In this document: positions 33,801-44,396 of the stretch, in pieces | Layout of the letters: each line of letters opens with the position of its first letter | How positions within the stretch are numbered: the stretch's first letter is position 1 | Source: Oscheius tipulae | Lineage: Eukaryota > Nematoda > Chromadorea > Rhabditida > Rhabditidae | Direction of reading: 5' to 3' | Assembly: GCA_037178975.1 (NCBI GenBank) | Contig: JASJZH010000004.1 | Location: forward strand, 3,782,001 to 3,846,000 | Length of the DNA stretch: 64,000 nt | Position numbers and translations under genes: made by a program | The notes under the pieces: model-generated | Seen by the model: the letters and a program-made list of their open reading frames with translations, nothing else | Database searches by the model: none | Told to the model about the DNA's origin: nothing

Positions 33801-36310
33801 GGGACGATATAGACACAATTTGGACGGAATATTCGCTGTCAGGATCAAGACCTAACTCGGTATGAGGTGAGACAGCGTTGTGAACCTAAATGGAGAGAGT
33901 CAAGAGAATAGACAAAAGTACCTGTCTAACGGGCGCGCCGTGTTCTGTCTTGCGAATGAACAGATTGTAGGTTTGTACCAGTCGAGCGTTGGTAGCAGGC
34001 TCGGCCCATCGGATTTCGACTGTCGTCTCGCTGACATCATGAACTGAAACGTTCACTGGCGATGAAGGGTGCGTCTCTGAGAATCAATTGACTCTTGAAC
34101 TAAAGGAGACATACCGTACCCCTCCCTCAAACATTGGTAGATTGTGGACAGATCTAAGTTAAGACAGAGGACTGAATGAACTCCCAAAGGCTCCGTGGAT
34201 CCCTCGCAGATTTGAAGACAGTCCGACTGGACATTCTTCCTTCTACAGCACTCGGTGTGGTTCCTCTGATCCGCAATACATGGAGCCACTTTTGGCCATT
34301 CGCTTCGACACGAAGTCGAAATGCTGATCGTTTCCAGGCTGGACGGGGTTTCCATTTTACACATTTTCTTCGCACAAACATCTGAGACTCCGTTCGTCTT
34401 GCAGCATTCGACCGAATTCGGAAGTTTGCCACTTGGCGGGAGAATTTGTGCATTTGTGGAGGCCAGAGCTCTCACCTGAAAGAAAACTAATATGAGATTC
34501 TAACAGAACTTACACTGGGTACACTTGATCCGAAAGAGTTCCTCGCAGTGACAATGATCACATATCGAGTGGCTGCACGTAGATCGGACAGAGTGTGACA
34601 GGTCTCTGTGGTGTTGACATGGTGGAAAGCAAATTCGCGGACGGCAGACGTATTGGTCTCTGGGTCTCGAGTGACTACAATGATGTTAGCTCTTTTCTGG
34701 CGAACTTCAATCTTGTCTTTCAACTCGGCCACTTCCGATTGGGCTCCTTCTTCCTCGACCTGTAAAGGAGAGACTTGACAAAATAAAAAAGAACAAACCG
34801 ATCGAGCTTTGATAGTATGAGCCTCCGAATCCTCGTAGTCTCCGTCCTCCAAATCGGCTATTTCAGAATAGTCGCCTGTAAGCAATGGTATTCCCCTGAA
34901 AACTTTCAAAGTTTGACCGTATCTAAGAACCTACATTTCTCCTCCGAATAGCGGGAAGTTGGGTATTTCTGAGATATTCAAGTTAGTTCATGTAAGGAAG
35001 AAAAAAAAACCTTTGTAGCTGACAGTGTACGAGGAGACGGGATAGTCCTTGTTATTCGGATGAACGAGTGGAGGGCTCCAACAGACGCTCAGTTTGTCGT
35101 GATCAATAGCATTTACTTGTAGACTTTCAGGCGGGTCCGGAAATGGAACTGGAAAAAGGATCAGATCTTCATTGAACATGCACTATTGACAGAATAGAAA
35201 CTAGTTCTGGCCATGCACTGAGAAAGCGGAAATTGGAACTGAGGACAAGGGTTTGACTATTTCAACGTGCGGATCAAACTGTAACGACATACGGTAGGCT
35301 CTGTTGTAGCATTCGAAGATCTCTGGGAGGTAGTACAGGCACAGCCGATGGCTTCTTCGAAGAACCTGTACAGTCAAGATTGAAAGATAATCAAAGATAA
35401 GGTCACCTGGAAGTCGGCAGAGCAGAAGTCGTAACAGAAGGAGGGGACTAGCTGGGTTTTGCAGCAATGCACGTGGTTGCGCGTGTTGTTCTGAGTGGCA
35501 CATGTCAAAAAGTTCTTGTAGTCGTCCGTCTTGCAACTCGTCGGATCGAAATGATGTTCGGCCATCTAAACAAGATAATGATCTGTTCTGTAATGCATAC
35601 TACCTCGCTCGGTTTGCACATAGCTCTGCATGTCGAAGAGATTCCCTTCTCTTGACAACAAGCGGAATAGTCGTACTGGAAAAGAAATAAATGGGTATTT
35701 GTGAGAAACCTACCTCGATGTTCTCGTGGAAGCCTCCCTTCAGTCCAGATTCTGAATTTGTTTTAGTTATTGTCTTCCCCAAAACCTACCTAGTACTTCT
35801 ACATGAAATTCGAGCAACTCAGACTGGTTGGCCAGCTGACACCGATATCTGCCCGAGTCCTCGAAGGTTAGATTTTTCAAAATAAGAGTGAAGTCCTCCT
35901 TTGCACAGCTGCAACACTGGTTGTCCACACAGGCGAAGCCTGGACTACACGGCTCCGAATCGGAACACTGTCCAGAACAGCCTATAACTAACTTGTTATA
36001 TTTTTTTCTTGAAACTAACCTTTGTCGTAGTCCACATCTATTTTGTGTTGTAGTTTGTAGGCAGAAGAGTCGCCGGAAGCATTGACGAAGCCAGTACCGT
36101 TGAAAATGAGAAGGTCGTCTTTGAACCAGTTGACATTGGACGAGCAAGAGTTAAGAATACACTGTAGTTGGGTGGAAAAGCCTTGGATCACAGTCAGATA
36201 TCCCTCATCGTCTTAAATAAATTCATATTAATTTGAAAATGAAAAGTAATACCTGTTGTGAGATGGAGCTCTTGGCCTCTGACGGCTAGCAGTAGCAGAA
36301 GCCACCACAT
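30871..36310 (-). CDS. Large Ig/fibronectin III/DB-module receptor (igdb family)
   Basis: Single-pass receptor found in nematodes. The start at 36310 gives a signal peptide (MWWLLLLLAVRG) with glutamine next. It begins with an Ig-like domain (CILNSCSSNVNWFKDD, FEDSGRYRCQL). DB modules with paired cysteines follow: CCQEKGISSTC, CCKTQLVPSFCYDFC, CCKTNGVSDVC, CCRRKNVQSDCLQIC, CCKAQGVSSTCMQHC, CCEQESVPHDCLTGC and CCEKEKIKGDCLQAC. They alternate with FnIII domains (PPESLQVNAIDHDKLSVCW, PKNVRVSLIRHNSVTISW, PENVHIAW) and a further Ig pair at about 32640-32020 (IICTVEGYPTPTISFEKDG). The last FnIII has YYVVYYRRKG. The helix LLYVLLAMFIVCVIVVS and a tail with AFENPAYG precede the stop at 30871-30873. 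The family matches C. elegans igdb-1/2/3; I cannot say which member. Confidence 0.85.
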
Positions 36311-39300
36311 TTGAGGAGTTAACCACCTGGATTCGAAAGAGGATTAGAGGAGTAAACAATCTTGCTCAAAACACGAGAGAGGGGGCTTAATTCAATGAGA
36401 GTAGGACACTTAGGGACCGACCGTGACCTTCGAATTGTGTTTTCGGGAAACTTCCTTGACAGTTCCCAATGAAAATATTTTTCAAGTACATTAGTAGTAA
36501 CAGAGATTCCAAACAACTTTAGTGTCTGGCAGGCAGATCACACTGAATCTAAAACGTTTCAAACTTAGGACAAAAAGTTCAACTGCTGCGAAAGGAAGTG
36601 AGCCTACAGGTAGGTTCTGTCTTTCAAGGATAACCGGAGAACCTAATGTATTACAGCGGGAATTTAACGACTGTCAAAGAGAGGGAACAGAACTGGCCGG
36701 GATGATTGATGGCAACTGAAAGAAGGAATAAAAACAGATTGAAAGGAACTTTTCGAATAAAGTGGAGCAGAGGTCATGCGGAAGTGGCGCAAGCTTTTCT
36801 GTTTGGTCACTCCTCCGTCTCTCGCCCAGTTGTTCTTTTTTGATAGACCTTTCTGTGATAGAGAGGAAGTATTGAAGAGTAAAAGACGACAGGAGGGGTG
36901 CAGGGTCAATGGAATCGATGTACCGTCAAGGTCGTTCGCGCTCATTTCAACAGGAACATTCTTCTGACCAGTCGAAAAGGACCATTTGGGAAGTAATAGT
37001 AAGGGGAGAGAGTCGAGGAGGGAGTAAACAAGTCGTTTCTGGAGGGAATCACGAGCACGTCAGGATAATACTCTTATTAGGAAAAGACTGGGTTTACTTG
37101 GTCATTTTTCGCGTATAATCTTTGTTTTCATAGAAGAATGTAAATACAGTTATAATCAGATGGAAGCTCAGAATGTGCAGGGACAGATGTTCGGGAGGGA
37201 TGAGGACGCCCGGGAGTTTTTGGCCGGACGCCAATTAGGAGGTCGGGTGCGAATGTCGATAGCTGACTCGAAAGACCTTTCAGAACAATCGAGTCTGAAT
37301 GTCCGAATGCCCGTGTTTTTGGGATGGCCATCCTCGATCAATCCGGGAGGGAGAACACCTGCAGATTCTTTGGTCATTAGACGGGAGTCACACGGGAGGA
37401 ATTTCATTGAGAATTCTGAATAAAAGTAGAACTTTTTAAAAAAAAAAAAAAAAACTGAACTGTTGCTTCCAATTTGAAGAGGGTAGGCGATACCGACTAA
37501 TGCGTGTTTCTTTGTCCCAGCCAAAAGTAAACAACATTTATCAAGGTGCTGGAACTGACCGCATGCCTCGGTCCAGTTGCGCTCCTTTCATTCCTGCAGT
37601 TCTCGTTATGCGCCTAAGGCGATTTGTCCGTCCCAAATATTCCCATCCACTCCCTCCAACGGAATTGACTCGCAGTAGCGGAGGTTGATCCCGCAGTTAA
37701 GGGCCTGTTTTTAGTCAAAACGATTGGGGCGAAACTGGTATTACTCACCGCCGCAAACTGTTTTTGAGGAATTACCTTTTCCATTCGCTCCAAAGACATT
37801 GTCGAATTCCAGTCTTTCTCATGTTGTTGTTTGTTTCCAGCTATTTCCGACCGAACATTTGCCATTGGCAACAGTCTGTTTGTCTATTTCGTGGCAGAAA
37901 ATATAAAGAGAAAGAATCTTGACCTTCTCCTCTGGCAGCAATTGTCCCCGGGGGCAAAACAAGTTTTCAACAGTCTCTTTCTCTATCAGATGCCGACCTT
38001 GACCCTCATGTTTTCTTTGTCTCTTTCAAATAATCAAAGATTTCAAGAAAGAGAGAGAGAACTGTAGTTTCGAGGAGTAACATAACCGGTCTGCTCGTTG
38101 CCCCTCGACCCTGCCCTGTTTGTCTTCACTTTTCCAGCCCCCTGTCGCTGTTAATGTAATCGATGTCAGCGCCTATACAAATTTGCTCAAGGAGCGAAAT
38201 CTGAGGGATTCCCTGGGGCCTTTTAGACAACCCGCGAACTGTCCTGCTCCGTCCTAATCTCTGGCGATAACAGACATTCTACACGCTGCCGCTAACAACT
38301 GTTTGCCCTTTCGTCATATGCTAATGGGACTTTTTCGATGTTTACTCAAATACTCTTCCGCCCACGAAAGTGTTCGGACCATTGGTGTCGAAGAAAGGGT
38401 TTGCCCCCTGACTCATTTCTCTTTGCAAACCGTGGGAACGTTGTTCTCGGGGAACACTTGAGAGGAACTGAGAGGTTACCTGTCTCACCTTTGCAGCTAC
38501 AAGAGGATCTCTGACAGGAAACAGTTCGATCCAACAATTCTCAAAAAAGATCGTTTTGCGCCCACTTCATTGCCCGTCATTTTGCCCAATCTATTGTCTG
38601 ATTGGCTTCCCACAGTCTCCCTTCTGCAATTCTCCACGTTTCTCCCTTATTGCAAGTAAAACTCCAGTTGGACAACTGTTTGGGCCAAGCAAATATTCTT
38701 CAATTGGCGACTGCAATACGCATTTTTCGTCGCGTTCGAAACTCTAGACGAGACTGTTGACCTGTGACCCGTTTAAAAGGTTCCGTTTCTTTGTTCGTCC
38801 TTGCTTCTTCTTCCCTGCGAGAAGACTGGGTAGTTCTTGAACTGATCAAGGATGAAACAAGTTGACTGAAGAGTTGATGTCCGAACCTCTGTGGCAAAGA
38901 CGTGTGCAGATGCGCAATTTGTTTGATGAAATGAGGGATCGGTCCGGCTTGCGGACTGCGGTCTTGGCGCCACCCTGGTGTTTACCCCGCCAAATCTCCC
39001 ACCTTCTGAAGCTTCGTCTTCATTGTCAATTGAGCTCCGCCTTCCCCTCTCCGCCCAGTAACTCCTTGACCCGCCTCGTTCTCTGCTTCCAAGAACATTG
39101 GAATTCAACCGGGTCTTTTATTTTCCATCCTATCACTTCTAACATTTTCTTCTGTCACAAGACCTTCTAGATAAGCTACCTTTCACGAGACTCAAATTCT
39201 TTCTATCTATTACCCATAAAATCGAGTGCAAGGGTCATTGCCAGCATAGGATAAGTCGACGAAAAAGCGGACTGGTTCGTGGTCACTTCGAATCCATCCT

Positions 39301-39495
39301 TGATCTGGCCAGTCTGGTTTCTTGCCTTATTCTCTTACGTCAATTGTCCTTTTCGGAAAAAAGACATCTATTGTGGTTGCTTTGTTGTGATGCCCAGCGG
39401 CAAGGTCACCTCCGGCCATTAATACACTTTTTACGTAACAAGCCACATTGTTTCCTCTTCGCCTCTGCCAATCAGCCGTCCAATTGTCTTTTCAG
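36311..39495. other. Gene-poor interval between the Ig/FnIII/DB receptor and QSOX
   Basis: At 3.2 kb this is the longest stretch without a well-supported gene. It must contain both divergent promoters. It also holds a candidate ORF at 37160-37423 with a downstream poly(A) signal and A-tract (listed separately). I see no tRNA, hairpin array or transposon ends. Confidence 0.45.
37160..37423 (+). CDS. Candidate ORF of unknown function with poly(A) signal and A-tract
   Basis: 87 codons, opening directly after an ATAATCAG acceptor-like site (MEAQNVQGQMFGRDEDAREF, then LAGRQLGGRVRMSIADSKDL). It ends with TAA at 37421-37423, overlapping an AATAAA (37419-37424), and 17 consecutive A residues lie at 37438-37454. 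Another possible exon upstream at 36909 (MESMYRQGRSRSFQQEHSSD) ends in a GTAATA donor-like site. I recognise no domain. It may be a small gene, or a retroposed copy whose tail is the A-tract. Confidence 0.3.
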   Translation: MEAQNVQGQMFGRDEDAREFLAGRQLGGRVRMSIADSKDLSEQSSLNVRMPVFLGWPSSINPGGRTPADSLVIRRESHGRNFIENSE

Positions 39496-42149
39496 ATGTT
39501 TCGGTGGACGCTCCTGCTAGCGTTCGCCCTTGTCCCATCGGCAAAAGCGGTCTTGTCTTCTGCCAACTACGTGCCTCTTGGATCCAATCCCACTCTCTAC
39601 ACTCCCGGATTCGACCCCATCTGGCATCTGGATCAGGCCACTTTTGCCGACACTGTCCTCAACCAGGACCATGTCTTCGTAGTCGAATTCTACGCTGACT
39701 GGTAACTCTCGTAATTGCCATAAAAACAGAATAACTGTAGGTGTGGACACTGCAGAGCTTTCGCCCCATTCTATCGTCAATTCGCCTCCATGGTTAAGGA
39801 ATGGGGTAGTGTGGTGACAGTGACAGCTATGAACTGTGCCGATTCGTTCAATTCTCAGGCCTGCAGGGACAACGGAATCACACACTATCCTATGCTCAAG
39901 GTGAGTCCGCGTGCGTTTTTTGCCGTGTAATTTGAGTGTTAACATTAATCGACAAGACTTCCGAGAAACGAGCGAAGCGAGACGTGAGCGAGCAAACAGA
40001 ACAGACATCCGGATTTATCTCAAAGAAACTTTGCTAATCACGTGTCTTCAAAGAGGCCAATAAACACGCAAAAGGCAAAAGATAAGCACTTGACCTACCG
40101 GTATTTGGGTGTGGTCGACGAGTATTTTCGATGATCGATGATTGCAGTACTTCCCTCGATCAGCCAGACAATACAACCAGGCGATCAACATGGAGACGCC
40201 TCATTCTCCAGAAGCCATGAGGGAAGCTCTAATGAGAAATGTAGCCAACGAGTACACAATCAATCGTTATCCGGACTGGCCTGTCTTCACTCATCTGAAT
40301 GTGAATAGTCAGGTTTGGTCGATGGATCTAGTCGAGACTGTCCTCTGTTTTAGACTACTTATGGCCAACTTTGGAACGGAATTCCCGAGACAGCCGACTA
40401 CATGGCTATCGTTTTTGAAGAATACGACGGTATTGGTGCTCAGGTATCGTTTTCCTGAGTGGTGTCAAAACGAGAAAGTCTTTCAGTTTCTTCTTGACAT
40501 GTCTTCTCGTGGCAACGTGGTAAGCTTGTGGTCTGTTTTCCTTTGATTATAATCTTGAGTTTAGGTCGGATCTCGTCGTGCTCTGGCTTCTTCGCCTCTC
40601 GTCTCTATGCTCCGCATTCGAGAATTTCCGACTGTGGCTCTGTTCAGAAGAGATCATCAGCAGGCTCTCTACATGAACAATAAGTCTAATCGAAAAGCAT
40701 TCATTGGATGGTTTTTAAGATTCGGAAACACGACCTACACGGATTTGGATCGAGTGATCATGCAGGATTCTCGAGCCTTCTTTGGTCAACAACAAATGCT
40801 TTTGACCACGACCACTCCGAGACCAACCACCACAACCACAAGAACACCCATCATTGATTGTCAGACGTATCCAGACAGGTAATTGAATGGTTTATCTTGT
40901 CCATAAGCCCATTCAGATGTCGCGACATGTACTATGTCTCCGAGACGGACATGCTGAAAGCAGTTCATTATGCTCTGTACGACGAAGTTATCCGATCTCC
41001 CGGATACATTCAAGGAAGCAACTTCACGGCTCTGGCTGATTTTGTGTCTCTCCTATCCAACCACTTTCCTGTCCTCTCTTTCACTACCGAATCAAGACGA
41101 GCCAAAAGAACTAGCTCAACTGTGAGCCCAGTCTTGTTCGGAATGTTCAAAGAAAATTTTCAGATTCTCAAAAGCAGTGAGCGTGCTCGTCTCGTGTTCA
41201 GTCATCTTCGCGAATATCTGGACGCTCGACGATCTCAAAGAATAGTCTCTGTGGATGACTACAAGAGACAGTTCGAAAATGTTGAGGTATCTTTTAATCG
41301 GGCTGTTTCGACTATTTTTGAACATCTAGAGAGTGTATGCCAATCCGTTCCCAGTGAACTCGACCTGGCAACACTGTAGAGGAAGTAATCCGATGTTCCG
41401 AGGATACACTTGCGGTCTCTGGACCACCTTCCACGCTCTCACTGTTCATACGTACATTGACACAATCAAGGACGAACAGGTTGACGCTCTCAAGCCGTTG
41501 AAGGACATCCAGGTAGGAACAGTTCCTCTTTCAAGACCATTCTCGTTCTCAGGGATGGGTCAATGGCTTCTTCGGCTGTCAACATTGTAAGGAACATTTT
41601 ATGCATATGACTACGACTCTATTCCCAATGAACGAACGAAGGGTCAGTTTGAGATTGAAATGAATGAATCAAAAGAGAATTCAGGTGCGACATCCTCACG
41701 ACATGATGACGTACCTCTGGAGAGCTCATAACATTGTCAACAATCGTCTACATGGCGACCAAACAGAAGACCCTCAATTCCTCAAACTGCAGTTCCCTTC
41801 GACATTCCTTTGCCCCACTTGCCATCAGGGAGGCCAATTTAGCAGAAGACAGGTATCGCAGACAAACTGATCGAAGAATAGGAAAGAGTTCAGGTTCGAA
41901 ACTTCTTGCTCCGCTATTACGGCAGTATCCGGCCTCACAACCGATTGGCCAATCGTCGACTCGCCTTCTTCTAGTTGCTTCTTCCACCCAACTCGTTTGA
42001 TCTCTATACCTACTGCTGTACATAGTCCATTTTGTGTGCAAGTACTGGTCCTTCTCTTGGACATAGCGGGTTCTTCCATACTCATACTTATTTGTGGCCT
42101 TCCGCCGACACTCAGAGCTGTATTTTGTGGGTATTCCTTTGCATATTAG
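39496..42149 (+). CDS. Quiescin sulfhydryl oxidase (QSOX), membrane anchored
   Basis: Enzyme that makes disulfides in secreted proteins, passing electrons to oxygen. The start at 39496 directly follows TTTTCAG and gives a signal peptide (MFRWTLLLAFALVPSAKA). A thioredoxin domain follows with EFYADWCGHCRAFAPFY, then NGITHYPMLK. After a roughly 240-nt intron come a second thioredoxin-like part (LRIREFPTVALFRRD), a Thr-rich linker, the helical region and the Erv domain: GLWTTFHALTVH (FAD site), GCQHCKEHF (active-site CxxC), RAHNIVNNRL and CPTCH. An apparent stop at 41972 is avoided by a 52-nt intron that adds a C-terminal helix (VLVLLLDIAGSSILILICGL), ending at 42147-42149. In C. elegans a QSOX gene (F35G2.1) lies beside an isochorismatase-domain gene, as here. 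Confidence 0.92.
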
Positions 42150-42842
42150 TACTCCGAACTAGTGCCTTTGTTGTATATTTGTTGACTTATTTGCTTCCCT
42201 ATAAATCTCGTTCTTACTCTCATCATTGAGGATGAACTTCCAAGAAGTCTGTGTGTCCGTAAGAACAACACGCGATCGCACGCAGAGGTGCACCTGGGTC
42301 AAAGCACTCACGGCTCGATCTCTGCTCATTTGGATAAACTGTTTTTGACAGTCGGAAGGCTTGCAGCAAACACCAGTTCATCATGAGCATCCTCTTCACC
42401 AGCAGCGACAATCTTTGACCGGACTAGTTTACTTACTTGATCAAACATAATACTCGTTGAACACCACGAACCTTCGTCATTCAAGATGAGCCAAACAGTC
42501 ATCCGTTTCGGAAACTAACTTCATAACAGTGTATACTTTCCGAAGTCGAAACAGCCTTTTAGAGGTTATTTGCCAACGACTACACATTACGGCGAGAAGT
42601 ACTCACAAAAGGCATTACTCCCAACTAGGGGGACTTTTTTGCGAGCACGTGGACAATGCTGTTGAGTGGGACTCGACTTGAGACGGCGCCATGATGAGAA
42701 CTCCGAAGCAAACAGTGCTCCCTTCGTACCTCTCGATCTTGCTCGTAAAACAAAAGGGAAACCCTGAACTGTGCAAAACTGGAACAGTCTTTATTGGCAA
42801 AACACACTACACGTACATATGATGGATTCCGTTGATCTGAAA
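42150..42842. other. Convergent 3' region between QSOX and the isochorismatase gene
   Basis: Minus-strand AATAAA at about 42788-42793 is a good poly(A) signal for the isochorismatase gene. A minus-strand two-exon reading (MTVWLILNDEGSWC at about 42490, then a Cys-containing exon to 42223) is possible but has no domain, so I do not call it. Confidence 0.4.
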
Positions 42843-43503
42843 CTACATCTTGGATGGGACAAGGCCTACATCGGGGGCAGATACCATGATCAGCTTTTGG
42901 ACCTCTCGAAACTGAAAGTTTAGATAGTTAGGAAACGAAAACAAGTTACCTTGGGATGATCGCTGCCTCCGAGAAGACTGAGAATAGCGCACTCCGAGGT
43001 CGTGAGCGTGACTCCAGATCTCTCGAGCTGCTTGAAGGCAAACTTCCTGTCCATCAGAGAGCGACTGGAGACGGCATCGACGACAACATGCACGTTGTAG
43101 CCCTTCTCGAGGAGATCCAGGGAAGTTTGGAGAACACAGACGTGGGCCTCGATTCCGACGAGAATGATGTTCTTCACGCCTTCCAAATGAGGTTCCACGG
43201 GAGGCACACACATTGAGAACTTAGTCTTCTCGTAGATGGGAGTATCCTTATCAATTGCTAGCTCCGGTACAGTATGGCCCAGTCCTTTCGGATACTGTTC
43301 AGTCACGACAGTCTTCATCTGCAGAATACGGGCCGTATCGATCAGACGTTTCGAGGTGACCAGAATCTCCGGAAAGTACTTGATCGTCGAGCGGAACTTT
43401 TCCTAAGCCATTTGTCAGCTGTCAGAAAAGAAAAAACCTGGAGATCACAGACGAATAGAGCCGTGTTGTTCGGGGTGAGACGACTGATTGCGCGAGAAGC
43501 CAT
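42843..43503 (-). CDS. Isochorismatase-domain hydrolase (ISOC1/ISOC2-like)
   Basis: Cysteine hydrolase-fold protein. The start at 43503 directly follows TTTTCAG (MASRAISRLTPNNTALFVC). Motifs: FVCDLQ (catalytic aspartate), TSKRLIDTARIL, VTEQYPKGLGHTVPEL, KTKFSM, ILVGIEAHVCVLQTSLDLL (nucleophile cysteine), VDAVSSRS and GVTLTTSECAILSLL. It ends LVPSKM at 42843-42845. These are the hallmarks of ISOC2-type proteins, which are mitochondrial or cytosolic with poorly known substrates. Three short exons, normal length for the family. Confidence 0.92.
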
Positions 43504-43962
43504 CTGAAAATAATCGAGGGCGACAAATTTGAGGACGTGTAAAGCCAAAAAACTGTTAGAGTAAAGTCGAAAAAGTTACCGAAAGCAACATGCCGAACTG
43601 ATACGAGCAAGACTAAAAGAATCTGGAGCTGCTTGTGGAAGAAAAGCTATTTTCTGCATACTCGATAAATGGGGGTTATTGACCAGAAACAACAGATGCG
43701 ACGAAAACATAGATATTTTATGTTTCTACACATGTACAAAAACTGAAAAGACATATTTTGAGAGGGCTATAAATGCGATTGAGTAATGGTGTGAGATACA
43801 GAATAAACGAGAATTATGTCACTCATATTATGCACCAAGGGATGGCAAGACGAACGAGGATCAACCTATGTACCTATCTTGTTAGAGGGATATATATCAC
43901 AGAGTCTAATGAGCAAAAAGAGGAGAAGTGAAGGAGGACACGTGAAACATCACAGCTAGAGA

Positions 43963-44265
43963 CTACACCCGTGAGATTTGTTCTGAGCTGTCTTTGACCA
44001 CATTCGCTCCTCGAAGGAAGAAACCCGAGGGCTGGGAGGGATAGTGAGGAATAGGGCGATGGCCGAGAACTATTCCCGGACCTCGATTTTGAGCACTGAA
44101 ATAAAATTCTCTCAAGTTATCTGATGTGAAATACCTCTTGATTGAGAAGGTTGGGGCTGGAGAGAGAGATGAAGCCTGAGATACATTGACGGATGGTACT
44201 CTTAGATCTGAAACGGAAAGAGTAAGAGATAGAAAGAGGACAGATAGCGAGCGAAGGACAAACAT
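43963..44265 (-). CDS. Small secreted peptide or neuropeptide-like precursor, unknown
   Basis: Two exons, about 86 codons. The start at 44265 gives a signal peptide (MFVLRSLSVLFLSLTLSVS). The mature part reads VNVSQASSLSPAPTFSIKS, then after a roughly 40-nt TTTCAG intron AQNRGPGIVLGHRPIPHYPS, QPSGFFLRGANVV and a polar end, with the stop at 43963-43965. No cysteines and no clear dibasic cleavage pairs are present; RGPG and FLRGA could be processing sites. I do not recognise the family. It sits between two minus-strand genes with its own acceptor (TTTTTAG about 40 nt upstream). Confidence 0.5.
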   Translation of the reverse strand: MFVLRSLSVLFLSLTLSVSDLRVPSVNVSQASSLSPAPTFSIKRYFTSDNLREFYFSAQNRGPGIVLGHRPIPHYPSQPSGFFLRGANVVKDSSEQISRV

Positions 44266-44396
44266 CGAAGTAAGTGAACATGCACGGTTTGTTAGCGAAT
44301 TTGAGCTAAAAAGTACCTAGTACTCATGGTCAGCACACGACATCTCAAATCAACACATCTGCAAAATCGTTATCCACTCGAGATGTTCTACCTCAG

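Noticed and set aside
39940-40140. GCGAG-rich repeats in the QSOX intron considered as a transposon end
   Set aside because: No terminal inverted repeats or target-site duplication seen.
42223-42500. Two-exon cysteine-containing reading downstream of QSOX
   Set aside because: Resembles a DB-type module only loosely, no signal peptide, no clear acceptor before the start.
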